DNA of 64,000 bases from Pseudoalteromonas rubra (GTDB lineage Bacteria > Pseudomonadota > Gammaproteobacteria > Enterobacterales > Alteromonadaceae): contig NZ_PNCJ01000009.1 of NCBI RefSeq assembly GCF_005887115.1, forward strand, positions 124,001-188,000, written 5' to 3'. The notes under the pieces are model-generated. The model made no database searches. It was not told where the DNA came from and saw only the letters and a list, made by a program, of their open reading frames with translations. How positions within the stretch are numbered: position 1 is the first letter of the stretch; the number at the start of each line of letters is the position of its first letter. This document shows positions 41,440 through 52,328 of the stretch, one piece after another. Position numbers and translations under genes: made by a program.

Positions 41440-44400
41440 ATGGAATCGTTCCGTTATTTTTCCCGTCTCTTTTTTATTATTCTGACTATAAATACGCTGG
41501 TTGCCTGTGGTGGTGGTAGTAGCAATGAAGCTCAGCAACCCACCATAAAGCCGATGGTCGTTGAGGTCACAGGTAATAACGAAGTCGCAGAATTAACTTC
41601 GCACACCTTGACCTCCAGTGTTGATAACTCCTCTGGCGCGGTAACTTATCAATGGCATTATGAATCAGAACTGGCGCTGGACGTATCGGACCTGACGCAG
41701 TCGAGTCTGACTGTAACCAGCCAGGACATTGAAGCAGATGGCGATGCGGTGTTTACGTTAACCGTAACAGATGAGCTGGACAGGACAGTGCAAGCCAGTC
41801 ATACCATTGTATTCAAAGCAGGTGAGTCGGTGACTGTTTCAGTAGCTGGCCCTGAAGCAGTCACGGATGCTGACACCGTGACATTTGAAGGGCAGGCTGA
41901 CGGTCTGGAGGTGATCAGTTATCAGTGGCAACATGACAGCGAGCTTGAGCTAACCCTCTCAGGGCAAGAATCAGCGGTGTTGACGGTGGCGACACCGACA
42001 TTGTCCTCACCTGTGGTTGTGACTTTTACCCTTTCGGTGAAAGATGTACATGGGCGTACTTATCAGTTTGCACACGTTGTAAAATTTGCTGCAAACAGCA
42101 CCGGACCATCAGACCCCGAGCCAAATAAAGCACCCATTGTCAGTATTGAAGGGGCTGGCCAAGCCCGTGTGCAAGAAACCGTAATACTCAGTGCGAATGC
42201 CAGCGACCCGGATGGGAAGATTAGTCAATACCAATGGTCTTCAGACAGCAACCTGCCACTGCAATTGTCAAACGTTCATACACCTGAGCTTAGCTTTACT
42301 GTTCCACAGATGAATGAACCACAGACCGTTACCTTTACGCTTGTGGTCAGTGATGATCAGGCGCTGTCGGCTCAGGCTACCCATTTGGTCGAGTTACTTC
42401 CTCTGCCAAATCGTGCCCCCGAAGTGACCTTGGTGTCCCCAGTGCAAGTGATGGAAAACCAAAGTGTGACTATTACCGCACAAGCGAATGATCCTGACGG
42501 TGTAATTAGTCACTATGACTGGGGCTACGAAGGTGATGTATCACTCAGTATTGGTGATAATACGGGGGCCGAGTTGGTGCTCAGCCACATGGACGTCAGG
42601 CAGGACACAGAGCTGAACATATTTGTCATCGTGACGGATGACGATGGTGCTCAAAGCCGTACAGAGACAAGTATAACGGTACGTGCTCTGCCGGAGGTGT
42701 CCATAAACGTAGGGCCACAAGCGCTCATAGAGCAGCAGCCTGTCACCTTTAGCGCGCAACTTTATGACCCTCATAACCGGGTAGCCAACTATACCTGGAC
42801 ACATAACGGTAAAGATCTGCTAAGTGCTGAAGGGGATCTTAGCGAGCAAATGACGTTGCAAAGTACTGATATTCAAGAAGACTTACCTGTTACAGTAAGT
42901 CTTATGGTCAAAGATACTCTGGGTAATCAGGTACAGGCACAGACAGAGCTGACAATTCAGGCGCTCAAGCATATGTTGACCATTTCAGGTGAGGTATTTG
43001 CTAAGGAACCCCCCGTCAGCAATACCCAAGTGACCGCACAGGTTAACGACGTCGCGCAGACTGTGGCTGTCGATGAAGCAGGGCGTTACGTCCTGACATT
43101 GGAGCTGGATGAGTCGCAAGCGAACGCCATGATTGCATTAACAGCACATCAAGAGAATAACCCCATGCGTGCAGCGGCTTCTGTGTTGGGGGAAGTAAAG
43201 CACCTGATTGCGCTTGGGGGGGACGACAAGGTCCTGACAGAAGAGGAGTTGTTTGCTGTCAATATCAACGCGGCAACGACTGCAGAATTTGCGCTACTGC
43301 AAAGCGACCTGGGGCTACCAATCACCCAGCAGCAATTGCGTGAAGCGCGTGCGAGTTTAGACCCGACTGAAAAACGCGCCTTAACGGGTCTGTTTTATGA
43401 CTTCAGTCGTGTGTCTGAACGAAATTTAAACCTGCCCAATGGCTATCCGGATCTTGTCGCTCTGGCAAAAAATTTACCCGCCACCAAACGTCAGTTACGT
43501 CAATACCAGCGTGAATATGGTGAAGCCGCTGACCGAGTACGCCATCAGGTTGCCCAAAACCCAAATTTGTTCGAGCCTGCCAAAGCGGTGCCTGAGGGCC
43601 GCTATTTGTTGAGTGAACTGAGCTATTTCAATGGCTTTGCTGCGTCGCTGACATTGAATAAGGACGGAACAGGTGTGCTGAACGCCACTGCAAGCGTACC
43701 TTTTAACTGGTCTCAGGTGGAGTCAGATATCCTGCTTACACTCAGCCAGTCACTTAGCATCTATCGTAACGGGGTTGCTGCGCAGCCTGATTATTTTGCT
43801 GAACAATTGCATCTGTCACTGAGCAAAGACCCGGATGGCAACCTTGCTGCAAGCGTGAGTATACCTGGCAGCCAGAGTGCTTCATGGTACACCCGTTTGG
43901 TAGCCGTGGATGATTTACGGGCGTATTCAGCAAGTGACTTTTTTGGCCAATGGTCAATGAGTTTTGCTCACCCTGCAAGCCAGGAACACCACTATGATAT
44001 AAACCTGTTGAGCGATGGCTCGGCGCGCGTTGAGTCGGGAGTGACGACTGATTTTATACACTGGCAGCTTCAGGGCGCGCAACTTGAACTTAACCTGGAC
44101 ACTGTACCTTACCGTATGTACATACTCAGAGAGTTTCCCCTCGGGTACCAGCTGCTGATTGAGTACGACGCCGGACAAGGTAAAGTCATGGTGCCAGGCG
44201 TGATGGTACGCCATCAAAAAACCAGCTTCGACGAGCTTAACTACACTCGCATCTGGAACCTGCTCTTCAGACAAGGTGAAAGCGAAGTGTTTAGCATTGA
44301 TGAGGACAATCACTACCATTACCTCTGGCGCCGCAATGTTTGGGGCGACAAACAAGACGGCAGGCTGATACAGCAGCGTTTTGAATTTGCAGGCCTAGAT

Positions 44401-47400
44401 ACTCCCTGGTGTGATGTATCTTTGTTACAGTGCGAAGCCAAACTAACCGCCGCGTATCGTTTACTTAGTGTTCAGGACGACCTGATCGCGGTGGAGTATG
44501 CAACGGCCAGCAATCTGCTGAGTGCTGAGGTATCCAAACGTCAGCTGTACGTGTTCGAGTTAAGCGATGATGTGCTGAGCACACCTCGATTGACCGATGG
44601 CATTTTTAAGGCCAGCAGCAGCGGGGCATTTGCCAGCACAGCCAGTTTATTTGGCCTGACTGCACAAGGCGTAGTGCACCTGCAGGGAGGTCAGCATTGC
44701 GAACCTTTCTCTCCTGAACCCGACTGTGCAGAGGCAATCTATATTGGCGAGCAAAAGTATTGGGCTTCTATGGCCGGTGAAGACATTAAACTTGTAACAA
44801 TCGACCGTAGCACAACACGTTATTTAACACTGACCGATGCAGATCAGCAGGGTATCACTTTGTGTTTACGCGAAGATGTGGGCCTGCAGAGCTGTAATGA
44901 GACAAATTCGCTCTATTACCAGTTTTTAGCCCCAAATCTGGATATTGAGTATGTGGTGTCGGGTGAGGGGGCCTTACAGCCCTCGGTGAATACAGTGAGC
45001 TATAAACAAAGCTTTGAAACCTTGATTTTACCAGAGCGAGGCTTTGAACTTGACGAGATATCGGGTTGCCAGGGCGTGCTCAAAGAAAGCGACAATGGCA
45101 CGTTACTGTATTCAGTGACTGAGCCCCAACAGAGCTGCACCATTAACGCCAGCTTTAAGCGCACCGCTCCACATATCGGCAGGAATGTAGTGCTTGTAGA
45201 CAGTGGAGATGTCCCGCATAGCTGGTATATGAATATCCATCGCAATGGCACAGGCACTTTGACAACCCGAACACACGTTGTTGATTTTACAATTATCCAA
45301 CAGAGCGAGTCTCTCTATGTTGCACGTTTGAATGACGGCCGAACCGTGTCAGTGCGCGATGGTCAGGGCAAAACGCACATTGTCACAGGGTTTGCATTTG
45401 AGTATCAACCGGACGGTGTTTATTTGAGCTGGCACCATGACTCTGTGGTCAAACGCACGGTATACACGACTCAGATCCAGTTTGCTAAAGACCTTGAAGC
45501 GCTTGCTATCGAACCACAAGTCTTGGCAGGCCAATGGGCGCTGACTTTTGGCGAGTATGCCGAGTCGCAGCAAACACATACTCAGCAGCATCTGTTGTTT
45601 AACCTAAATGCTGACCACACCGGTGAGTTACGTGCGGGAGAGCAGACTCCCTGGGCACAGCACCATGAACTGAACTGGTCGCTGACAGAGCAAAACCGAC
45701 TGCGACTGTCTGCACGTTCTGGCACTCTGATAGCCGAGTTTAAATTAATTCGTCAATCCAAATGGGGCTATCAGTTCGTGATTGAGGATGTTAAGAAGAC
45801 CAGCTCGGGATATCACAATGACTGGTTTCAACAGGGGGCCGGTTTGCTGATCAAGCGCGAAGCGCAGCCACTGCAACTGACGCAATTGGCAGGTAAGTGG
45901 CGCTATCAGTCTGCGAATCAGAGTAATGGTTTTGAGTTGTATACAGATGGTACATATCGCACCAGTAAGTTTAATGGGGCGGAGCAGGCGTCAATAAGTG
46001 GTTCGACTTTATCTGTGTCTGCGGCGTATAACACTGAGCTTGAGATGTTCGATCCGATTTGCAGTATCGATGACCCTCAATGTGTATTGGGGTACCACAA
46101 AACGTACACCGTACTCAGTAAGCAAGACGATACGCTATTTGTGCTGATCAATGAAAGCTTAAGCAATTCTGAAGCTGTGATACGCCAGTTTGAATTGGAT
46201 AACAACCCCAGTTTGACACAGTTTGAAGCGCAATTTTTCCGTGCTGAGCTTGAACTTGAAGCCGGTATTGATACGCCTTCTTCTAATTATCTATATGAAG
46301 TTACGGCAGAGCAAACGCGCTACTGGCGTTTCTTTGAACAACAGCATGAGCAGGGCATCAAACAGTATTTGTTTATTGAGGGAGAAGGTGCCACTGAGGT
46401 TGCTATTGAGCAGGGGAAATTGCTTTTTGGTGATGCACAGCAATATCAGCTTGAAATCATAGAGAGCACAAGCGAAGGGGTTTTGGTGTGCCGCTATGCG
46501 CGGGGCAATTACTGCCAAGTTGCTGATCAGCACTTTCTTCGCTACGAGGTACCAGCCTATGAGGTGACGTTAGATGTGGGTCCTGGCGGAGAGGTTGTAA
46601 CCGACATATCCGGCTCTTACATATTATACGGCAGGCGGATAGGTGTTGAGATCTCATATCAGCAAGATCAGGTGTTGTCCTCTTTATCTGGGTGTGATTT
46701 GTCCTTTGACTATGAAAATGAGCGGGTGTTGCATTTTTATGGCCCAGGGATTGCCAGTGCTTGCCATATCAGCGCACGGTTTGAACCCTGGCTCGGCAGC
46801 CAATCTGCACGGCTGGAAATGACCGATCCGTTCCTGGGTGCCTGTGTTGATCAGTACAATGAGGCTCCCGACAGGCACATTGAGTTTAGAACGCATTTGT
46901 CCTGCAATGGACAAGATAATCTAACACTGACGGATATTTCAGGTCTGGCGCAGTTTTCGCAGCTGACCTCTTTGCAGCTGCGTAGTGCGGCACAGATCAG
47001 CCCGTCAGCCTTGGCCGAACTCAATACTTTGACTCAGATAAATGAGTTATCACTGAGTGATATTGCCATTACAGAATTGGACCTAAGTAGTATGAGCGGT
47101 TTAGAGAAGCTCAGCCTTGCGTTGCCTGAGCTTACAGCACTCACCTTGCCACAAGGGAGTGCATTGACCTCGTTGTCCATAACACAAGGCGGCCCGGCTA
47201 GTCTGGCACTGAGCGGGCAAACAAGCTTGACCAGACTCGATCTGTCTGGCAGTGCAATAAGCCGGTTGGATCTCAGCGGATTACAAAACCTGACCTCGCT
47301 CCAGGCAAGCAACAGTCAGCTGGAAGAAATTACTTTTGTGGATGCGACTTTGCCAGTAGAAATGCTGTGGCTGGACAACACGCCTCTGAGCCAGTTGGAG

Positions 47401-48306
47401 CTGAGCCGTTTTCCTCAACTGACGCACGCTAAACTCGACCATACTCAGCTGTCGGCTTTGGATATCACCGAAAATCGTGAAATATATCACTTGAGTGCTC
47501 AGCATACGCCGCTTGAGTACTTTGTTTCAGCGCGAAATGTGCCGCTGAAAAAGCTGATCTTGTCAAGCACACACCTGACCAGTATAGCGTTAACGACCAT
47601 GCCAGCGCTGGATTGGTTAGAGATTGATAACGCACGTTTAACCACGTTGGATCTAACTGGATCGCATGTTGAGCACCTAAGTGCCAAGGGGAACCAGCTG
47701 ACTTCGCTGACTGTGCCTGATGATGCTAAATTGCGTCGTTTGTGGTTGGACGATAATCAGATAGCAAGTGTCAAATTACCAGAGGATAATCCGTGGTTGT
47801 ATAATCTCAGTCTGTCGGGTAATCAGTTGTCGACGTTTGAGGCTTTGGGGCTCCGGAACCTGAATTCACTGGATTTGTCACATAATCCTCTGACGCAATT
47901 TGGTGTTAGGTTTAATTCTCGGCTACACACCCTGAACTTGTCTTACACGCAGCTCGAGGAAGTGGATATTGCGACTATGAATGAGCTGCGTACTTTAGTG
48001 ATAAACCATACACCGATATCACAACTGGCACTTGAGGCACGGTTAAAGCACCTGGATATAAGTAATACTGAGGTGACTGAACTGCACCTGCCTGATGGTA
48101 TGGAAAACACAGAGATATATTTTGCAGGCAATACCCTGAGCAGTCTGACTGCAACAGGCAGTCAGCGAAATATCAGGCTATTTCTTGCAGGGAGCGAATT
48201 GAGCGACCAGGCCAGAGAGTTTTTGATCATTAATCAAGGGCAGATCCGGGGATTTCTGTGCCGTGATTTATCGGTACCGTCTGAATGTACGATCCTGACA
48301 CATTAA
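41440..48306 (+). CDS. Giant multidomain surface lipoprotein with leucine-rich C-terminus
   Basis: A 2288-residue lipoprotein (LVACGGGSS, lipid Cys23). In order: about five Ig/PKD-like modules (30-520, each with ITA/SDPDGxI-type motifs and aromatic strands); a carboxypeptidase-regulatory-like beta domain (about 515-590); a helical patch; a run of lipocalin-like modules starting with GRYLLSEL (721), GQWSMSF (836), GQWALTF (1364), GKWRYQS (1486); two InlB/Flg_new-type repeats with paired Cys (about 1170 and 1706); and about 20 degenerate leucine-rich repeats (1827-2270), capped by FLCRDLSVPSEC. No enzyme motif was seen. Probably an outer-surface adhesin or binding protein. It stands alone between the AraC gene and a hairpin. 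Confidence 0.82.
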   Translation: MESFRYFSRLFFIILTINTLVACGGGSSNEAQQPTIKPMVVEVTGNNEVAELTSHTLTSSVDNSSGAVTYQWHYESELALDVSDLTQSSLTVTSQDIEADGDAVFTLTVTDELDRTVQASHTIVFKAGESVTVSVAGPEAVTDADTVTFEGQADGLEVISYQWQHDSELELTLSGQESAVLTVATPTLSSPVVVTFTLSVKDVHGRTYQFAHVVKFAANSTGPSDPEPNKAPIVSIEGAGQARVQETVILSANASDPDGKISQYQWSSDSNLPLQLSNVHTPELSFTVPQMNEPQTVTFTLVVSDDQALSAQATHLVELLPLPNRAPEVTLVSPVQVMENQSVTITAQANDPDGVISHYDWGYEGDVSLSIGDNTGAELVLSHMDVRQDTELNIFVIVTDDDGAQSRTETSITVRALPEVSINVGPQALIEQQPVTFSAQLYDPHNRVANYTWTHNGKDLLSAEGDLSEQMTLQSTDIQEDLPVTVSLMVKDTLGNQVQAQTELTIQALKHMLTISGEVFAKEPPVSNTQVTAQVNDVAQTVAVDEAGRYVLTLELDESQANAMIALTAHQENNPMRAAASVLGEVKHLIALGGDDKVLTEEELFAVNINAATTAEFALLQSDLGLPITQQQLREARASLDPTEKRALTGLFYDFSRVSERNLNLPNGYPDLVALAKNLPATKRQLRQYQREYGEAADRVRHQVAQNPNLFEPAKAVPEGRYLLSELSYFNGFAASLTLNKDGTGVLNATASVPFNWSQVESDILLTLSQSLSIYRNGVAAQPDYFAEQLHLSLSKDPDGNLAASVSIPGSQSASWYTRLVAVDDLRAYSASDFFGQWSMSFAHPASQEHHYDINLLSDGSARVESGVTTDFIHWQLQGAQLELNLDTVPYRMYILREFPLGYQLLIEYDAGQGKVMVPGVMVRHQKTSFDELNYTRIWNLLFRQGESEVFSIDEDNHYHYLWRRNVWGDKQDGRLIQQRFEFAGLDTPWCDVSLLQCEAKLTAAYRLLSVQDDLIAVEYATASNLLSAEVSKRQLYVFELSDDVLSTPRLTDGIFKASSSGAFASTASLFGLTAQGVVHLQGGQHCEPFSPEPDCAEAIYIGEQKYWASMAGEDIKLVTIDRSTTRYLTLTDADQQGITLCLREDVGLQSCNETNSLYYQFLAPNLDIEYVVSGEGALQPSVNTVSYKQSFETLILPERGFELDEISGCQGVLKESDNGTLLYSVTEPQQSCTINASFKRTAPHIGRNVVLVDSGDVPHSWYMNIHRNGTGTLTTRTHVVDFTIIQQSESLYVARLNDGRTVSVRDGQGKTHIVTGFAFEYQPDGVYLSWHHDSVVKRTVYTTQIQFAKDLEALAIEPQVLAGQWALTFGEYAESQQTHTQQHLLFNLNADHTGELRAGEQTPWAQHHELNWSLTEQNRLRLSARSGTLIAEFKLIRQSKWGYQFVIEDVKKTSSGYHNDWFQQGAGLLIKREAQPLQLTQLAGKWRYQSANQSNGFELYTDGTYRTSKFNGAEQASISGSTLSVSAAYNTELEMFDPICSIDDPQCVLGYHKTYTVLSKQDDTLFVLINESLSNSEAVIRQFELDNNPSLTQFEAQFFRAELELEAGIDTPSSNYLYEVTAEQTRYWRFFEQQHEQGIKQYLFIEGEGATEVAIEQGKLLFGDAQQYQLEIIESTSEGVLVCRYARGNYCQVADQHFLRYEVPAYEVTLDVGPGGEVVTDISGSYILYGRRIGVEISYQQDQVLSSLSGCDLSFDYENERVLHFYGPGIASACHISARFEPWLGSQSARLEMTDPFLGACVDQYNEAPDRHIEFRTHLSCNGQDNLTLTDISGLAQFSQLTSLQLRSAAQISPSALAELNTLTQINELSLSDIAITELDLSSMSGLEKLSLALPELTALTLPQGSALTSLSITQGGPASLALSGQTSLTRLDLSGSAISRLDLSGLQNLTSLQASNSQLEEITFVDATLPVEMLWLDNTPLSQLELSRFPQLTHAKLDHTQLSALDITENREIYHLSAQHTPLEYFVSARNVPLKKLILSSTHLTSIALTTMPALDWLEIDNARLTTLDLTGSHVEHLSAKGNQLTSLTVPDDAKLRRLWLDDNQIASVKLPEDNPWLYNLSLSGNQLSTFEALGLRNLNSLDLSHNPLTQFGVRFNSRLHTLNLSYTQLEEVDIATMNELRTLVINHTPISQLALEARLKHLDISNTEVTELHLPDGMENTEIYFAGNTLSSLTATGSQRNIRLFLAGSELSDQAREFLIINQGQIRGFLCRDLSVPSECTILTH

Positions 48307-48316
48307 TGCCTGCGAG

Positions 48317-48347
48317 CCTTCGCGAAAGTCTCTGGTATTCGCGAGGG
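48317..48347. terminator. Hairpin between convergent genes
   Basis: CCTTCGCGAA (48317-48326) and TTCGCGAGGG (48338-48347), nine of ten pairs, 11-base loop. It lies 10 bases beyond the giant lipoprotein stop codon and before the convergent acetyltransferase end. No T-run. Confidence 0.5.
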
Positions 48348-48397
48348 CCATTGCCAAGCTCCGTGGGTTGCGGCAGTGATACACACGTTTTACAAAC

Positions 48398-48817
48398 TCA
48401 GTAAAACTTACACATTCCCAGTCCCAGCGATTGGCCATCACGCAAGGCGTAGCCGTAGCGCTGGTAGAAAGCCTCTTTACCATGTGCCGCCAGCAATGCT
48501 GCAGTTGCGCCACTGTGACACTGTGTCGATAAGTATTGCTCAATGTTATCCATAACGATATGACCCAGGCCGCAACCCTGATAATCCGGGTGCACAATGA
48601 CGTCCTGGATGTAAAAGTACATATAGCCATCACCAACGACCCGACCGCAGGCAACCAGTTGCTGCTCCTTGCGACACTGCACCCAGTACAGTGAAGATTC
48701 GATGCTGACTGCTACTTGCTCCAGGGGCGGGTTTTGCCACCCGACACTGGCACGCAGCGCACTGAACTCGGTCGCTGCGGGTGGTGATTGCAAGATCTCC
48801 AAATCAGTCGTCAACAT
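48398..48817 (-). CDS. GNAT-family N-acetyltransferase
   Basis: A 139-residue GNAT. Strand 4 and the pyrophosphate loop are [24 protein letters not shown] (a Q-x-x-G-x-G motif). The end [23 protein letters not shown] is the usual alpha4-beta6-beta7. The acceptor is unknown. It is the second gene of a pair: ATG 48817 lies 14 bases before the chemoreceptor stop codon, and TTG 48820 is a weaker alternative. The overlap suggests co-translation with the chemoreceptor, although no functional link is obvious. Confidence 0.82.
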   Translation of the reverse strand: MLTTDLEILQSPPAATEFSALRASVGWQNPPLEQVAVSIESSLYWVQCRKEQQLVACGRVVGDGYMYFYIQDVIVHPDYQGCGLGHIVMDNIEQYLSTQCHSGATAALLAAHGKEAFYQRYGYALRDGQSLGLGMCKFY

Positions 48818-50759
48818 CAAATCTGTCCACTAGTTGGTCAAGGTTATTGGCCAGCTCAACTAGTTGCGTTGCCCCAGCATGCAGCGCATCGGCGGAGTCT
48901 CCTACTTGCTGCACCGATTGACTGACGCCCTGGATGCGAGACTGAGTTTCCTCGGCGGCCTCACCCTGAGCATTGGCTTGACGGGAAATATCAGCGATGA
49001 TGGTCTTAACACGAGAGACCGAGCTGGCGATGTCGTCGAAGGCCTGATGAGCCAGTTCCGACTGTTCGATGGCTTGCTTAGACTCATCAACACTGGCAGT
49101 CATGCGTTCAGAAACACTGCGGGTTTGTTCAATCAGTTTAGTCAGGACTTGTTCAATGTCCTGAGTTGCATCATGAGAACGCTGAGCCAGTGTTCGTACT
49201 TCATCGGCCACGACAGCAAAACCACGGCCTTGTTCGCCGGCACGAGCGGCTTCAATGGCTGCATTCAAAGCAAGTAAGTTGGTTTGCTCGGCAATGGTAC
49301 GGATCACCTCCAAAATGTTGGTGATGTTATTACTTTCGTTTTCGAGCTTGCTCATGGCGGTGGCCGAATCGCCAAGTGAATCATTGAGCTTAGCCACTTG
49401 AGTCACTGTACTTTGGATCATTTGGTTACCGGTTTGAGTGTGTTGTTCTGTGGTCGAAATTTCGTTGAGTGCATCGCCACAGTTATCACTGACCGTCATC
49501 GCCATACTCGCCATGGATTGCGTGGTATCCGTGGCGGTTTGTGAGGTTTTTTCCTGATGGCGGCACTGGTCCCGGATGTCGTTTATCCGTGACTGAGAAG
49601 TTTGCGCTTCACCATTGAGTGTTCTGGCGTTGTTCTGAATGTCCTTAACCAGCGCATTTATTGAGTTTAGAAACTGATTAAACCAGGTTGCCAGCTCGCT
49701 GATCTCATCATTACCTATCACCTGTAGTCGTTTAGATAAGTTGCCCTCACCCTGGGCGATTTCCTTGAGGCCATCTGAAACCATTTCTATGGGGTAGACA
49801 ATTTTGTTGGCCAGTACAATGGCGATGACGACGAACAAGGCCAGCATTATCACAGCGATGATGCTGATGCTGTAAGTCATGTTGTAAGACGAGGTGAGGA
49901 TCTCATCTTCTTCAATGATAGCAATAAAGGTCCAACCGAGTTCCTCAGAGCGATAAAACTTGGCATTAAAGGTTTTATCCTGGTGTTCCAGTGTAATGAA
50001 AGGTGCATCCCCCGCGTTTCGGATAGCCTGATATCGGGCGTCACTCAAATCACGAATATTTTTAAAGTTATTTTCGGCGTTTTTGGGGTCTGCCAGCACA
50101 GTGCCCTGATTGTCGAGTAACAACAAATAGCCGGTGTTGCCCAGTTTGATGTTGCTGACAATATCGGTCAGTGTCGACAAGGTCACATCCAGAGACTGAA
50201 CGCCGAGCATTTGGCCGTTTTTCATGATCCCGGTTGCAACGGAAACCATTGCCTGTCCGGTAACACCCTGATAAGGCTCAGTGATCACCACCTGAGATGG
50301 ATTGGAGCTGACCTGTTGATACCAGGGTCTTTTGCGCGGATCATAATTGCCTAATGGCTCCGCAGGATACTGAATAAAACCACCATCACGGGTGCCCAGA
50401 TAAACGAATAGCAACTCGGGGTGAGTTTTGCCAAAGGTGGTGTACAGGTCAAAAATCTCTGCTTCTGCTTTACCAGAGGCCTCCGGCGTCATCATTTTCT
50501 CTGCACCAAAATAGGTGGTTGTGTCCTTGCTGACGGATTGCACGGTTTTACTTTGCGCTAAGAATCGGGCATTACTTTTCATCTGATCAAAGAAGATGAT
50601 AAACGCGTTTTCTATTTGTCGTATCTCATTGACTGACGTCTCTAAGAATCGGTCCAGTGACTCTTGTTTGGTTCGCGAGATACTCATGATGGATATTGCA
50701 AGAATTGGAATGATGACAGTCATTACAAAGCTTAAAATCAGCTTTTTACGCATTCTCAT
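48804..50759 (-). CDS. Methyl-accepting chemotaxis protein with Cache sensor
   Basis: A 651-residue chemoreceptor. TM1 is at about 8-28. A periplasmic dCache-type domain runs about 30-280, with [27 protein letters not shown] and [13 protein letters not shown], followed by TM2 (about 285-308), HAMP (about 308-360) and the signalling domain. Its hairpin tip holds [20 protein letters not shown], with the conserved ...[18 protein letters not shown]. It senses a small molecule, commonly an amino acid or organic acid, and controls CheA. ATG 50759 with GAGGT is used; a TTG six bases upstream is less likely. The ORF overlaps the following GNAT gene. Confidence 0.93.
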   Translation of the reverse strand: MRMRKKLILSFVMTVIIPILAISIMSISRTKQESLDRFLETSVNEIRQIENAFIIFFDQMKSNARFLAQSKTVQSVSKDTTTYFGAEKMMTPEASGKAEAEIFDLYTTFGKTHPELLFVYLGTRDGGFIQYPAEPLGNYDPRKRPWYQQVSSNPSQVVITEPYQGVTGQAMVSVATGIMKNGQMLGVQSLDVTLSTLTDIVSNIKLGNTGYLLLLDNQGTVLADPKNAENNFKNIRDLSDARYQAIRNAGDAPFITLEHQDKTFNAKFYRSEELGWTFIAIIEEDEILTSSYNMTYSISIIAVIMLALFVVIAIVLANKIVYPIEMVSDGLKEIAQGEGNLSKRLQVIGNDEISELATWFNQFLNSINALVKDIQNNARTLNGEAQTSQSRINDIRDQCRHQEKTSQTATDTTQSMASMAMTVSDNCGDALNEISTTEQHTQTGNQMIQSTVTQVAKLNDSLGDSATAMSKLENESNNITNILEVIRTIAEQTNLLALNAAIEAARAGEQGRGFAVVADEVRTLAQRSHDATQDIEQVLTKLIEQTRSVSERMTASVDESKQAIEQSELAHQAFDDIASSVSRVKTIIADISRQANAQGEAAEETQSRIQGVSQSVQQVGDSADALHAGATQLVELANNLDQLVDRFDVDD

Positions 50760-50975
50760 GGGCAACCACCTCGGTTTTTATTGTAATAATAGTGTAGTTG
50801 TGAACGGAGCAGATTGCTCCGAATTAGCCCAATTTATGGGCTTTCGGTTAATATTGCAAACTTCTGAGGGTTGAACAAGGCGCACTGTAAGAAAAGTAAC
50901 TGTGGCTGTCTGAGGCTGAGCGATGCGCCAAGCTATATTAGCGCTTCTGCAAAGTGTGTCTTTTTGAGCAAGAGA

Positions 50976-52328
50976 TTATTGAATGTCGTGCTTTTTCATG
51001 AGCTTATAAAAGTCGGAGCGGTTTCGTTGTGCAAGTTTAGCGGCTTGCGGCACATTGTGTTGACACAAGGCCAGCACCTTAAGTATGTAATCTCGTTCAA
51101 ACTGCCGTTTGGCATCATTGAGGCCGACAAACGCCTGACGATCATCCTGTGCCGGCAAGGCATTGAATACGCTGTCCTCTGAAATATGAGTACCAGATGT
51201 CATTGCGACACAATACTCAATTACATTGTGTAACTGGCGGATATTGCCGGGCCAGGCATAGTTTAACAGTGCAGTGACAGCATCCGGCGAGAGGCGCTTG
51301 GGTGATTTACTGAGCTGCTTTAAGAACAGGCTGGCGAGCAAGGGAATGTCCTCAACACGATCTTTGAGCGCTGGCAGAGACAACTGCACAACGTTAAGCC
51401 GGTAGTAAAGGTCTTCTCTGAACGCTCCTTCACTCACGGCCCGAGCAATATTTTTATGGCTTGCCGAGAGGATCCGAACATTAACGGCTTGCTCATGCTG
51501 CCCACCGATTGGACGAACCGTTTTTTCCTGCAAGACTCTCAGCAATTTTACTTGTAAGTCGAGCGGCATATCCCCGATTTCATCCAGTAATAATGTGCCC
51601 TGATCGGCGGCCTGGATCAGTCCCTGTTTATCTGTGATTGCACCGGTAAACGCCCCTTTCTTATGGCCAAATAATTCAGATTCCAGCAGATGCGCGGGCA
51701 GGGCGCCACAGTTTATGGCTATAAATGGTCCCTCAGCATGGCTGCTCGCGCGATGAATAGCCCGAGCCGTCACTTCTTTACCTGTACCGCTTTCGCCCTG
51801 GATCAGAATGTTGGCCTGACTGGGGGCGATGGCTTTGATTTGTTGCACCAGCTGGCGCATGCTCGCACTTTGGTGATACAAACCGTGGAAATTATCTGGA
51901 TCTGGCGCGTGTAACGTACTTTTGTCTGGCAGCGCTTTGTTGATGGCTGCAAGCAGTTCATCACTGTCGATAGGCTTAGTGATAAAGGCGGTGATCCCCT
52001 GCTGAATGGCATCAACGGCATCGGGGATTGAGCCATGTGCGGTCATCATGATCACGGGCAGGCCCGGGTAGTTGGCCTGTAATTTCTGGTTGAGGGCCAG
52101 ACCGTCCATATTATCCATACGTAAGTCTGTGAGCACCAAATCGATGGACGTATTTGCAAGTTGTCGCAATGCCGCATGACCACTGCTGGCAAGTGTAACC
52201 TCAAAACCATGGCTTTCCAGCCGCATTGCCAGTAATTCGCTCAGGGCCGGGTCGTCGTCTACCAGCAAAATGGAGGTGCTGCGCGTTGCGGGCAGAGGAG
52301 CTGTGATATCGATTTCTGCATAAGACAT
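50976..52328 (-). CDS. glrR: Sigma-54 response regulator GlrR/QseF
   Basis: A 450-residue NtrC-type regulator matching GlrR (QseF). The receiver has D68 (LVLTDLRMDNMDG); the AAA+ domain has GESGTGKE and GAFTGA (KKGAFTGAITDK). The C-terminal DNA-binding region ends NRSDFYKLMKKHDI, the characteristic GlrR tail. In enterobacteria GlrK phosphorylates it and it activates sigma-54 promoters such as glmY. Its start overlaps the stop codon of the QseG-like gene (TAATG). It is the third gene of the glrK-qseG-glrR operon; its likely targets are the palindromes upstream of the EF-hand genes (see 54308-54394). Confidence 0.9.
   Translation of the reverse strand: MSYAEIDITAPLPATRSTSILLVDDDPALSELLAMRLESHGFEVTLASSGHAALRQLANTSIDLVLTDLRMDNMDGLALNQKLQANYPGLPVIMMTAHGSIPDAVDAIQQGITAFITKPIDSDELLAAINKALPDKSTLHAPDPDNFHGLYHQSASMRQLVQQIKAIAPSQANILIQGESGTGKEVTARAIHRASSHAEGPFIAINCGALPAHLLESELFGHKKGAFTGAITDKQGLIQAADQGTLLLDEIGDMPLDLQVKLLRVLQEKTVRPIGGQHEQAVNVRILSASHKNIARAVSEGAFREDLYYRLNVVQLSLPALKDRVEDIPLLASLFLKQLSKSPKRLSPDAVTALLNYAWPGNIRQLHNVIEYCVAMTSGTHISEDSVFNALPAQDDRQAFVGLNDAKRQFERDYILKVLALCQHNVPQAAKLAQRNRSDFYKLMKKHDIQ

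Noticed and set aside
43754-43978. Minus-strand frames inside the giant lipoprotein gene (also 43954-44355, 45349-45591, 46291-46533)
   Set aside because: Scattered shadows without domain signatures; the plus-strand frame is continuous and carries a lipoprotein signal and repeats.
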